From VBAS01 sp035318985 (GTDB lineage: Bacteria; Bacteroidota; Bacteroidia; Chitinophagales; Chitinophagaceae), in the NCBI GenBank assembly GCA_035318985.1, contig DATHDP010000108.1, positions 1-29,822 on the forward strand: a stretch of 29,822 bases of DNA, given 5' to 3'. The notes beneath the pieces are model-generated. The model was not told where the DNA came from and made no database searches. It saw nothing but the letters and a program-made list of their open reading frames with translations. Below are positions 16,801 to 24,700 of the stretch, in pieces. The translations under genes and the position numbers were made by a program. Each line of letters starts with the position of its first letter. Within the stretch, counting starts at the first letter, position 1.

Positions 16801-17008
16801 TATGATGCCGGAGATGGACGGATATGAAACAACGCAGAAAATAAGACGTGAGCATAAAAATAAAACATTGCCTATTATTGCCGTGACCGCCAAAGCAATG
16901 AAGGGAGACCGTGAAAAATGTATTGATGCAGGCGCTTCAGATTATATAACAAAACCTGTAAAGATCGATCAATTACTATCGCTTATGAGAGTGTGGATGT
17001 ATAAATAA
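10868..17008 (+). CDS. Giant soluble poly-HAMP hybrid histidine kinase (Nik1-like) with three receivers
   Basis: The 2046-residue protein has no membrane segment or signal peptide. After a low-complexity Ser/Asn/Gly start come two degenerate HAMP-like segments (about 50-190). Ten exact 92-residue units follow (about 193-1112), each with a TRVAREVG-EGKLGGQA half and a QVRNIAEVTTAVAKGDLSRKITVDVKGEI half. Next are a GAF domain (about 1130-1285), a coiled coil, HisKA with H1362 in NMSHELRTPLN, HATPase (N box LLSNAFKF, G2 GTGLGLS near 1553) and three receivers. Their phospho-acceptors are D1707 (LDVKLPDASGW), D1830 (VDYMLPDIGG) and D1977 (MDIMMPEMDGYE). Linked HAMP chains of this kind occur in fungal group III (Nik1) osmosensing kinases and in bacterial relatives. 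The signal is unknown. A second kinase gene follows 7 bases after the stop, probably in the same operon. Confidence 0.95.
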   Translation: MKRTPKPSKASTASSADNITLDVPTPVISGKANGNGNGGKQHKNANNGSIDEIDSYELLRLLLEVKEGNFSVRMPGDKLGISGKICDTLNGIIQLNEALVEELTKARNTIGLKGHLNHRVELPRFAKGSWASGVESINSLISDLVHPTIEIAHVISSVAKGNLSQEMPLKIGDHVLQGEFAKIAAEVNDMVKQLNLFSMEVTRVAREVGSEGKLGGQAKVKGVAGVWKDLTDSVNQMAGNLTAQVRNIAEVTTAIAKGDLRKKITVDVQGEILELKNTINNLVDQLNSFSSEVTRVAREVGTEGKLGGQAQVKGIGGTWKDLTDSVNQMASNLTGQVRNIAEVTTAVARGDLSRKITVDVKGEIQELKNTINTMVDQLNSFSVEVTRVAREVGSEGKLGGQATVKGIGGVWKDLTDSVNQMAGNLTAQVRNIAEVTTAVAKGDLSRKITVDVKGEILELKDTINTMVDQLNSFASEVTRVALEVGTEGKLGGQAKVQDVGGTWKDLTESVNQMASNLTAQVRNIADVTTAVATGDLSKKITVNVAGEILELKNTINTMVDQLNSFASEVTRVALEVGTEGKLGGQAKVQGVGGTWKDLTDSVNQMGSNLTAQVRNIAEVTTAVAKGDLSRKITVDVKGEILELKNTINTMVDQLNSFGSEVFRVAREVGSEGMLGGQADVPGVEGLWKDLTDSVNKMASNLTSQVRNIAEVTTAVANGDLSRKIEVDVKGEILELKNTINTMVEQLRAFASEVTRVAREVGTDGKLGGQANVPGVGGTWKDLTDSVNQMAGNLTAQVRNIADVAIAVANGDMSRKITVDVRGEILQLKETLNTMVDQLRAFASEVTRVAREVGTDGKLGGQAFVPGVAGTWKDLTDSVNQMTGNLTSQVRNIAEVTKAVASGDLTKKVTIDVKGEIFDLKNTINTMVDQLNSFAFEVTRVAREVGTEGKLGGQAEVQGVAGTWKDLTDSVNMMASNLTNQVRGIAKVVTSVATGNLKQKLSIVSRGEVAQLIDTINEMIDTLAVFADQVTNVAREVGVEGRLGGQASVPGASGIWKNLTENVNQLAENLTTQVRNIADVASAVTKGDLTQMIRVEAKGEVEELKDTINQMIANLKQTTLRNQEQDWLKSNLAKFTQMLQGQKDLNTVTRRILSELAQVVNAQKGMFYIFEQDESFKNQKLKLFSAYAFGEEVKTQKEFALGEGLVGQCALEKERILLTNVPKSYTKISSGLGKASPLNLIVLPVLFEKEIKAVIELASFDTFSETHLDFLSQLTESIGIVLNTIEANTRTESLLVQSQSLTDELRRTNEELQDKAHLLVKQKEEVEAKNKEVEEARLSLEEKAEQLMITSKYKSEFLANMSHELRTPLNSLLILAQQLYENHDGNLNEKQVSYAKTIHSCGDDLIQLINDILDLSKIESGYISTDFVKVQFHETANFVETTFKHISENKNLRFTIDLDPKLPTSMETDAQRLNQILKNLLSNAFKFTEKGEVKLRIYEAHNNWRQHHTGLSNAQKVVAFEIRDTGIGISKDKQNIIFEAFQQAEGSTSRKYGGTGLGLSISRGLADLLGGSIELISEIGSGSTFTLFLPIDYDPAKAKREKQTNLKISEYKLALGVTDAAIQSVPTIKVSDTKDLDALNEIINEVGDDRNNIQANDKVVLVIEDDVRFGKIMIEMAHELELKVVVATHFGDVFDLVNKYNPVAVTLDVKLPDASGWRVLDLFKNDINFRHIPVHLISGEENKLLAMQRGARSFHLKPLKTEALSNLFNDIVKFNEKKQKKVLLIEDNELDSSQMKKVLDSGDLINIEIADTGRKAIDLIKQNNYDCIVVDYMLPDIGGLDLVTEISTLSKIQITPVLIYSAKDFLPKERNQLKQYANKILLKDVNSLDLLLEEMVMLLHIDHKNLMPEKRKLLENLRAKNDILANKKVLVVDDDVRNLFALTTAFERYAIQTITAESGQEAMTILEDDPDIDIVLMDIMMPEMDGYETTQKIRREHKNKTLPIIAVTAKAMKGDREKCIDAGASDYITKPVKIDQLLSLMRVWMYK
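11444..14203 (+). repeat. Ten tandem 276-bp coding repeats (poly-HAMP)
   Basis: Ten units of exactly 276 bp (92 codons) run without any indel. The GGQA motif falls at residues 215, 307, 399, 491, 583, 675, 767, 859, 951 and 1043. Stretches such as ATCAACACGATGGTGGATCA recur with identical bases in several units, which suggests recent duplication or gene conversion. The last two units are the most diverged. Confidence 0.95.
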
Positions 17009-17015
17009 TTAAAGA

Positions 17016-18293
17016 ATGGAAAAGACACCTCTCCCTTTACGGAAATCTGATGTTAAAATTCTTGTAGTAGATGACAGGGCTGATAATCTTCTTTCAATAG
17101 AAGTCATTCTTGAAAAAGATAATTATACAATCGTCAAAGCAAATTCCGGTAAGGCAGCGCTTAAAGTATTATTGAACGATCACGACTTTTCTCTTATCCT
17201 GATGGATGTACAGATGCCCGATCTTAACGGTTATGAGACCGCCACAATTATTTATGAAAGGGATAAGCTGCGAAACATTCCAATAATATTTATTACTGCA
17301 AATAATTATGATGAGGATTTTATGTTCAAGGGTTATAGGATGGGTGGCGTCGATTATATCTATAAGCCGATCAATCCTGAATTGTTGAGGGCAAAGGTTG
17401 CTGTCTTCGTTGAATTGTATAGTAAAAATCAGCAGTTAATATTGCAAGAAAAAAAGTTGCTGACTGCCAATGAATTTTTACAAAAAGAGATAGAAGAAAG
17501 AAAAGCTTCGGAAGAAAGAGTAAAACTTTTGAATGATCAACTTGTTGCCAACAATGAAAGCCTCAAGCAAATGAACGAAGAGCTTGATCAGTTTGCTTAT
17601 ATGGCTTCGCATGATCTCCAGGAACCGCTACGAAAAATACAAGTGTTCAGTGACAAAATTTTGAAGAACAATAATTTTGACCCGGACAGTGAAAAGTATT
17701 TTGGTAAAATAATCAATTCATCCAAACGGATGCAGAACCTCATCAATAACCTGCTTGAATTTTCAAGGCATACCGTAAGTTCAAATGATTTCAAGAAAAC
17801 ATCGTTAAACGAATTAGTAAAAAATGTGCTGACAGAACTTGAAGTGGAAATAGAAAAAAGTAATGCACAGATAAATTATGAGAACCTGCCCGCAGTTTCA
17901 GCAGTACCAAGTTTGATGCAGCAATTATTCTACAACCTTTTTAGCAATGCTATCAAATTCAGAAAACCATCAACTGACCTGGTGATCGATGTGAAAGCAG
18001 AAAAAATGGACCAGCTGGATCTGTCAAAATTTACTAAGAACGGCCAGGGAAAGAATTATTATAAAATAACAGTGCAGGATAATGGGATCGGGTTTGATGA
18101 TAAATATGCTGAAGATATTTTCAGAGTGTTTAAACGCCTTCATAGTTACCAGGAATTCGAGGGAACAGGAGTTGGCTTGTCAATTTGTAAAAAGATCGTG
18201 GAAAAACATAATGGGTTTATTAGGGCCGAAAGCAAAATTGATAATGGGTCTACTTTCATCATTGGTTTGCCGGAAATGCAAATGGCAAATTGA
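17016..18293 (+). CDS. REC-histidine kinase with SHDLQEPLR box
   Basis: The 425-residue soluble protein has an N-terminal receiver (about 13-130; D64 in LILMDVQMPDLNGYE, FITAN, and Lys in YIYKPIN), a coiled coil (about 135-190), HisKA with H199 in ASHDLQEPLRKI, and HATPase (NLFSNAIKF, QDNGIGF, GTGVGLS). Kinases with the DLQEP box are the class found in phytochrome-like sensors. It starts 7 bases after the giant kinase, so co-expression is likely. The N-terminal receiver probably takes phosphate from the giant kinase, and the output could be the Rcp1-like regulator at 10321; both are inference. Confidence 0.93.
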   Translation: MEKTPLPLRKSDVKILVVDDRADNLLSIEVILEKDNYTIVKANSGKAALKVLLNDHDFSLILMDVQMPDLNGYETATIIYERDKLRNIPIIFITANNYDEDFMFKGYRMGGVDYIYKPINPELLRAKVAVFVELYSKNQQLILQEKKLLTANEFLQKEIEERKASEERVKLLNDQLVANNESLKQMNEELDQFAYMASHDLQEPLRKIQVFSDKILKNNNFDPDSEKYFGKIINSSKRMQNLINNLLEFSRHTVSSNDFKKTSLNELVKNVLTELEVEIEKSNAQINYENLPAVSAVPSLMQQLFYNLFSNAIKFRKPSTDLVIDVKAEKMDQLDLSKFTKNGQGKNYYKITVQDNGIGFDDKYAEDIFRVFKRLHSYQEFEGTGVGLSICKKIVEKHNGFIRAESKIDNGSTFIIGLPEMQMAN

Positions 18294-18322
18294 AAAAAAT
18301 CTACGAGTAAATAATTGATCGG

Positions 18323-19438
18323 TTATTCCGGCTGCGCTTGTGGCGTCAGGATACTTGCAGTCGGTTTAAAATATTTTTTTAATAAGCCGATTCGGTTAAA
18401 CAAAAAGATCAGGGTCAGCATACAAAGGCAAAGAACAGCAACCTGTAATTCAGGTTTCCAATTTTTCATCCAATAAACAAGAATCAATATAAAACCATGG
18501 AATACGCAAATGATCCTTGCTGCAAAAGCATGAGTGAATCCTTTAGTAGTGATAAGATGATGTATGTGAGTTTTATCAGCAGAAAATGGTGAACGGCCTT
18601 TCCATATCCTCGTTCCAAAAACCCGAAGCGTATCAAATACCGGGATCATTACGATCCCTAGTGTAAAAACATAAATATTCGGGATCACCGGTGTGGAATT
18701 TATCTTCATTAGTTGTACACAAAGAACAGCGATAATAAAACCAAGTACTAAGGAGCCGGTATCTCCCATAAATATTTTTGCAGGATTAAAATTGAAATAT
18801 AAAAATCCAAGCAATGCGCCGGCTAAAGCAAATGCTATCATTGCATAATTCAGATCCTTGCTGATGGTAAGAAAAATTCCCAGTGTAACTAAACTCATGA
18901 ATCCAAGGCCACCCGCAAGACCATCAATACCATCAATCAGATTAAAAGCATTTGTAATACCAACAATCGTAACAACAGTAATAATGTATTGGGCTGTTAT
19001 ATGTAATTCATTAATTCCAAACAGGCCACCAAAACTTGTAATGCGAATACCTGATATGGCCAGTAAAGTAGCAACACCGGCTTCGATCACTAATTTATAA
19101 CGGGCTGCCAGATCTTTCAGATCATCCATAATTCCAACCCCAAATAAAAGTATCATGGATAGAAAGAAAGTGATAATTGCGGGATGATTATTGAATTTAA
19201 ACCAAAATAAAAGTGACACCATCATGCCCACGAAGATCGAAATGCCACCAAATGTCGGCGTAGGTACAGAATGTTCTTTTCTTGCATTGGGCCGGTCAAA
19301 AAGTTTAAACCGGTTAACCATAAAAATTACAGGTGGAATAAAGATCAATGTAAGCACAAACGCCATTACATAAGTGAGAAGTCCAAATTTGAAATCTGTA
19401 AAATTGAGGGTCGCTTGCAGCAGATAGTGGTTATTCAT
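18323..19438 (-). CDS. Glycosyltransferase family 4: undecaprenyl-phosphate N-acetylhexosamine-1-phosphate transferase (WecA/MraY type)
   Basis: The 371-residue protein has about ten membrane helices. The superfamily motifs are present: PTPTFGGISIF, the Mg-binding DD in GIMDDLKDL, NAFNLIDGIDGLAGG, FNFNPAKIFMGDTGSL and KTHIHHL. These enzymes move a sugar-1-phosphate from a UDP-sugar to undecaprenyl phosphate at the inner membrane. The HIHH ending and the domain order fit WecA/TagO-like enzymes that start surface polysaccharide or O-antigen synthesis rather than MraY of peptidoglycan. It ends 29 bases from the convergent kinase and is divergent from recG. Confidence 0.9.
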   Translation of the reverse strand: MNNHYLLQATLNFTDFKFGLLTYVMAFVLTLIFIPPVIFMVNRFKLFDRPNARKEHSVPTPTFGGISIFVGMMVSLLFWFKFNNHPAIITFFLSMILLFGVGIMDDLKDLAARYKLVIEAGVATLLAISGIRITSFGGLFGINELHITAQYIITVVTIVGITNAFNLIDGIDGLAGGLGFMSLVTLGIFLTISKDLNYAMIAFALAGALLGFLYFNFNPAKIFMGDTGSLVLGFIIAVLCVQLMKINSTPVIPNIYVFTLGIVMIPVFDTLRVFGTRIWKGRSPFSADKTHIHHLITTKGFTHAFAARIICVFHGFILILVYWMKNWKPELQVAVLCLCMLTLIFLFNRIGLLKKYFKPTASILTPQAQPE

Positions 19439-19561
19439 TGGCTTCGGTCTTTATCAGGATATAGAATTGGATATGTAAAATTAAAACGAATTTAAGTGCA
19501 TTTTTATTTTTTTAGCATCTTCTTTTAAGTTTTATGGGTATACAGTCTTAAAACGGAATAG

Positions 19562-19569
19562 TACATTTG
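19562..19569 (+). promoter_or_regulatory. Bacteroidota-type -7 box upstream of recG
   Basis: TACATTTG matches the TAnnTTTG -7 element of the Bacteroidota housekeeping promoter. The -33 TTTG is not clear. Transcription would start near 19575, which leaves almost no leader before the proposed recG start at 19581. Confidence 0.4.
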
Positions 19570-19580
19570 TTTAAAAGGGA

Positions 19581-21695
19581 ATTATACCTGCAAATACTGA
19601 CATATTAAACAGCCCTATAGAATATCTTAAAGGAGTTGGTCCACAGAGGGCAGAATTGCTAAAAAAGGAACTGAATATCTTTACTTTTAATGATCTTCTC
19701 ACTCATTTTCCAAACCGCCATGTTGATAGAACAAAAGTGAATTTAATACAGGAAATCGATCCATCAACAGATTATATACAAGTAGCCGGCAGTTTGCATA
19801 ACATAGATATTATCGGAATAAAAGGGGGCAGACGTATGGTGGCAACACTGCGTGATAAAACCGGGACATTGGAGCTTACCTGGTTCCAGGGAATTAGTTG
19901 GATCCAAAAGATATTACAACCCGGTGAGCAATATCTTGTTTTTGGAAAAGTAAGTTTTTTCCAGGGACGGCCCCAGATCGTGCATCCCGAAATGGAATTA
20001 CTGACAACTGAAAAAAAAGATGGCAAATCTTTTTTTGAGCCTATTTACCCCACAACAGAAAAATTAAGAGCAAAGGCACTTGGCGGAAGGCAAATTGGTA
20101 AGCTAACCGAAGTGTTGATGAAATTGCTGTCAGAAAAAAATGTTCCTGAAAATTTACCGGATGATATTTTAAATAATTTAAAACTTGTAAGCAGGTTCAA
20201 TGCTTATTCTCAAATTCATTTTCCTGCAAACATGCAAGAATATGATGAAGCAGTCAAGCGGTTGAAGTTTGAAGAATTATTTATTGCACAACTCAGGATG
20301 GCAAGATTAAGATCACAGCGTCATCGTTTTTCAAAAGGTGTTGTTTTTGAAAAAGTAGGAGATCTCTTTAATACGTTTTATACAAAGCATCTTCCATTCG
20401 AATTGACCGGTGCACAAAAAAGAGTGATCAAAGAAATAAGAAAAGATACAGCCACCGGGAAACAAATGAATCGGTTATTACAAGGTGATGTTGGAAGTGG
20501 TAAAACAATGGTTGCCTTGCTTACCATGCTGATCGCAGCGGATAATGGTTATCAAAGTTGCCTGATGGCGCCAACAGAAGTGCTGGCTCAACAGCATTAT
20601 AATAATCTCACATCTTTCTTAAAAGATATGCCTGTTGAAATTGGATTATTAACGGGCTCAACAAAAACTGCCGCCAGGAAATTGATCCAGCAAAAATTGG
20701 ACGACGGCTCTTTGCAAATTCTTATCGGTACACATGCAGTAATAGAAAAAGTAGTGCAGTTTAAAAATTTGGGTATCGGCATAGTTGATGAGCAACATAA
20801 ATTTGGCGTAGCACAAAGAGCAATGCTTTGGGAAAAAAATCAAACGCCGCCGCATATACTTGTCATGACAGCCACTCCCATACCACGTACATTGGCAATG
20901 ACCGCTTATGGGGATCTTGATTATAGCGTTATTGATGAATTACCTCCGGGCAGGCAGCCAATCACCACTGTTCATCGTTATGAAAAAGACCGATCGAAAG
21001 TGATGAGTTTTATAAAGGATGAGATAACTAAGGGTCGTCAGATCTATATTATTTTTCCTTTAATCGAAGAGAGTGATAAAATGGATTACGAAAACCTAAT
21101 GAAAGGTTATGAAAATGTGAAAGCATGGTTTCCGGAACCAAAATATTGGATAAGTATGGTGCATGGCAGGCAAAAAGCGGAACAAAAAAATAATAACATG
21201 CAACGTTTTATTACTGGTGATACGCATATTATGGTTTCCACCACCGTTATAGAAGTGGGAGTGGACGTTCCTAATGCCAGCGTAATGATAATAGAAAGTG
21301 CCGAGAAATTTGGACTATCTCAATTGCATCAATTGCGGGGAAGAGTAGGTCGTGGAGCAGATAAAAGCTATTGTATTTTGTTGACCGGCCAAAATATCGG
21401 AAATGATGCAAGAGAAAGGATGAAAATAATGACATCGACGAGTAACGGATTTATAATTGCGGAAAAGGATCTGGATATGCGTGGACCAGGCGACATTGAA
21501 GGAACAAGGCAAAGCGGAGTATTAAACTTTAAGCTGGCAAGTATAGTCCAAGACCGGCCTTTATTGGAAGTGGCCAGGCGTTTTGCAGAAGAAATAACGG
21601 ATACTGATCCTGAGTTGAAATCGGTAGAAAATTTACGAATCAGGAAATACCTTGAAATAATTCAGGGTAAAACAGCCTGGAGCCGTATATCTTAA
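19581..21695 (+). CDS. recG: ATP-dependent DNA helicase RecG
   Basis: This branch-migration helicase rescues stalled forks and resolves recombination intermediates. It has an N-terminal wedge (SPIEYLKGVGPQRAELLKKEL), an OB fold (about 65-150), Walker A GDVGSGKT, DEQH in IVDEQHKFGV, motif III MTATPIPRT, and C-terminal helicase motifs TTVIEVGVDVPNA and QLHQLRGRVGRG. Total length from 19581 is 704 residues, typical for RecG. No ATG, GTG or TTG lies in frame upstream of the wedge; the first TTG is at 19656, inside it, and an in-frame TAA lies at 19572-19574. I therefore place the start at ATT 19581 (MIPANTDILNSPIEYL), preceded by AAAAGGGA. The start is inference; the gene identity is certain. Confidence 0.93.
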   Translation: MIPANTDILNSPIEYLKGVGPQRAELLKKELNIFTFNDLLTHFPNRHVDRTKVNLIQEIDPSTDYIQVAGSLHNIDIIGIKGGRRMVATLRDKTGTLELTWFQGISWIQKILQPGEQYLVFGKVSFFQGRPQIVHPEMELLTTEKKDGKSFFEPIYPTTEKLRAKALGGRQIGKLTEVLMKLLSEKNVPENLPDDILNNLKLVSRFNAYSQIHFPANMQEYDEAVKRLKFEELFIAQLRMARLRSQRHRFSKGVVFEKVGDLFNTFYTKHLPFELTGAQKRVIKEIRKDTATGKQMNRLLQGDVGSGKTMVALLTMLIAADNGYQSCLMAPTEVLAQQHYNNLTSFLKDMPVEIGLLTGSTKTAARKLIQQKLDDGSLQILIGTHAVIEKVVQFKNLGIGIVDEQHKFGVAQRAMLWEKNQTPPHILVMTATPIPRTLAMTAYGDLDYSVIDELPPGRQPITTVHRYEKDRSKVMSFIKDEITKGRQIYIIFPLIEESDKMDYENLMKGYENVKAWFPEPKYWISMVHGRQKAEQKNNNMQRFITGDTHIMVSTTVIEVGVDVPNASVMIIESAEKFGLSQLHQLRGRVGRGADKSYCILLTGQNIGNDARERMKIMTSTSNGFIIAEKDLDMRGPGDIEGTRQSGVLNFKLASIVQDRPLLEVARRFAEEITDTDPELKSVENLRIRKYLEIIQGKTAWSRIS

Positions 21696-21749
21696 CACAA
21701 GTTTTAAAATTTTTCCATTGTTTTTGGTAAATTGAAAAAAATATAACCA

Positions 21750-24700
21750 TTGATCCGTTATCGTTACATAACCCTGGTTTTAGTTATCCTATCAACAGTA
21801 GTTAAGGCCCAGAATATTGAGTTCATAGAGAATAAAGGTCAATGGGATAGTCATGTAAAATTCAAAAGTGAAGTTCCTGGAGGCAGCTTTTTTATCCGTA
21901 ACGGTGGCTTTACGGTTCTTCAGCAAAATGAAGAGGATTTAAAACAAGTAAAGGAATATATACATGGCCAGGGAAATGATCAGAATAAAAGAAGCTCGCC
22001 TTTGGTTTTGCGTTCACACGCATACGCAGTGGACTTTGCAGGGTCATCAAAAGATTTTGAATTAATTCCTGATAAGCCGTTAGAGTATTATAATAATTAT
22101 TTCATTGGCAATGATCCTTCCAAATGGGCCAGCAATTGTAAAATTTACCAGGGCGTTACCGCAAAAAATATTTACCCGAATGTTGATGTTCGCTTTTATA
22201 CTGATAAAGGCAACATGAAGTATGATATCATTGTAAAACCGGGAGCTGATGTAAGTAAGATCGTATTGCGTTATTCTGGCGCCGATGATCTTGAAGTAAG
22301 AGACAAGCAACTTGTTATTAAAACTTCAGTAGGTGATGTAAAAGAATCGGATCCGTATACATACCAGTATGAAAATAATCAGCGCAAACAGATATCAGCA
22401 AAATATGTTTTAATAGGAAAGGAGATCAGGTTTGATGTAAAAAATTATAATCGTAACGAAGTACTTATTATTGACCCCACATTAATTTTTAGTTCATTTT
22501 CAGGGAGTGCCGGTGATAACTACGGTTTTACTGCAACCTATGGACCAGATGGAAGTTTTTATGGTGGTGGTATTAATTTAAAAACGGGTTACCCGGTTAC
22601 TCCAGGAGCTTTTCAAAGTGTTTGGGGCGGAGGTGCCGGTAGCATTATCGCTACCGATATTAGCATATCAAAGTTATCGTCTAATGGCACTTCAAGAATT
22701 TATGCAACATATCTTGGAGGCTCAGGTAATGAGCAGCCACATAGTCTTGTAGTGGATGGAGCTGGAAATTTGATAGTTGCGGGACGTACAAACTCATCAG
22801 ACTTTCCAGTTAAGGGCACTGGACAAATTGGTCCCGGGGGTGGCTATGATATTATTGTTACAAAATTTAATGCTGCCGGATCAGACCTGATCGGTTCGAT
22901 AAAGATTGGCGGCAAAAGCGATGATGGGGTCAATATTGCAGTTGAAAGTTTTAATTCATTGCAACAGAATTACGGGGATAATGGCAGAAGCGAAGTGATC
23001 CTAGATGGATCCGGAAATATTTACGTGGCTTCTTGCTCAAGGTCGACAGATTTTCCCACAACTCCTGGTGCTTTTCAACCAAATCCCGGAGGAGGAGACC
23101 AGGATGCTGTCGTATTGAAATTTAATGCGAGTGTTTCGCTTTTATTTGCAAGTTATCTTGGAGGTGATGCTAATGATGCAGCATATGTTCTTTCATTGGC
23201 GCCAAATGGTGACATTTATGTTGGTGGGGGTACAGAAAGTGCAAAATTTCCGGGTACTTCAGCCGGGGTCATACATTCAACAAACCAAGGGGGTATTGAT
23301 GGATTTGTATCTGTTATATCAAATAATGGTATTGCAATTATAAGATCAACTTATGTGGGTACTCCCGGTACTGACCAAGTATATGGTGTTCAATTTGACA
23401 AATATGGTTTCCCATATATATGCGGACAAACAAAAGGCAATTGGCCAATAATAAATGCAGCCTATAGTGTTGCAGGTGCACCTCAGTTTATTGCAAAGCT
23501 GCAACCTGATCTTTCTGCTTTTATTTATTCAACCAGGTTTGGCAGGCCAGCAGGGGTGCCTAATATTTCAATTACAGCTTTCCTGGTAGATAATTGCGAA
23601 AATGTTTATGTATCCGGTTGGGGCGGAGTTATTGATGGACATTTCGAATCGTCACTAACTTCAGGTATGCCAGTCACTTCAGATGCTCTTCAGTCTACAA
23701 CTGATGGCAGTGATTTTTACTTTTTTGTTTTAAAGAAAAATGCAACTGCCCAATTATTTGGAAGCTTCTGGGGACAGAATGGAGGTCTTGCAGATCATGT
23801 AGATGGTGGCACAAGCCGGTTTGATAAACAAGGGGTAATATACCAGGCGATATGTGCAAATTGTTTCGGAAAGGCGGTATACCTTACTACACCCGGTGCT
23901 TCAGGACCAATAAACGGAACAACACTTCCAAACGGAACCGTAACAGGATGTAATCTTGCGATGCTGAAAATTTCATTTGACTTCGCTGGTGTTGACGCTG
24001 GTCTTCAATCAATGATCAATGGAGTGCGAAGAGATACCGCAGGTTGTGCTCCACTTACTGTTGATTTTATTGATACGGTTGCAAATGCTGTAAAATATTA
24101 CTGGTACTTTGGTGATGGATCTTCTCCCAATCCTGCTATTACAACTGTCCCCAATATAAGTCATACATATAATTTACCCGGTCTATACCAGGTAATGCTG
24201 ATCGCTGAAGATTCTACTACATGTAATATTCGTGATACTGCGTATTTACACATTAAGGCTGGAAATCTTCCTGCAATTCTTGATTTTAACCCGGTGAAAT
24301 TATCCCCATGTGATTCTTTGAAATACCGGTTTGATAATTTATCCACTACGTCGCCATTACGACCATTTACAAATACATCTTTCACTTGGGATTTTGGTGA
24401 TAATTCTCCGACGATAACTGCAGGATTAGCTGCTGTTTTCCATTCTTATACTTCGCCTGGAACTTATACGGTAAAGCTGACCATTGTTGATACTGCCTAT
24501 TGCAATGCTCCGGATACTTTGAAAAAAACTATAAGGATAGCCCCATTGGTAGTAGCACAATTTGAGACGCCGCCAACCGGATGTGCTCCTTATACAGCGC
24601 AGTTTACGAATACATCAATTGCGGGCCAATCATTCATTTGGGATTTTGGTGATAATACAACAAGTACTGCGACAGATCCTGTTCACACTTATACTACGCC

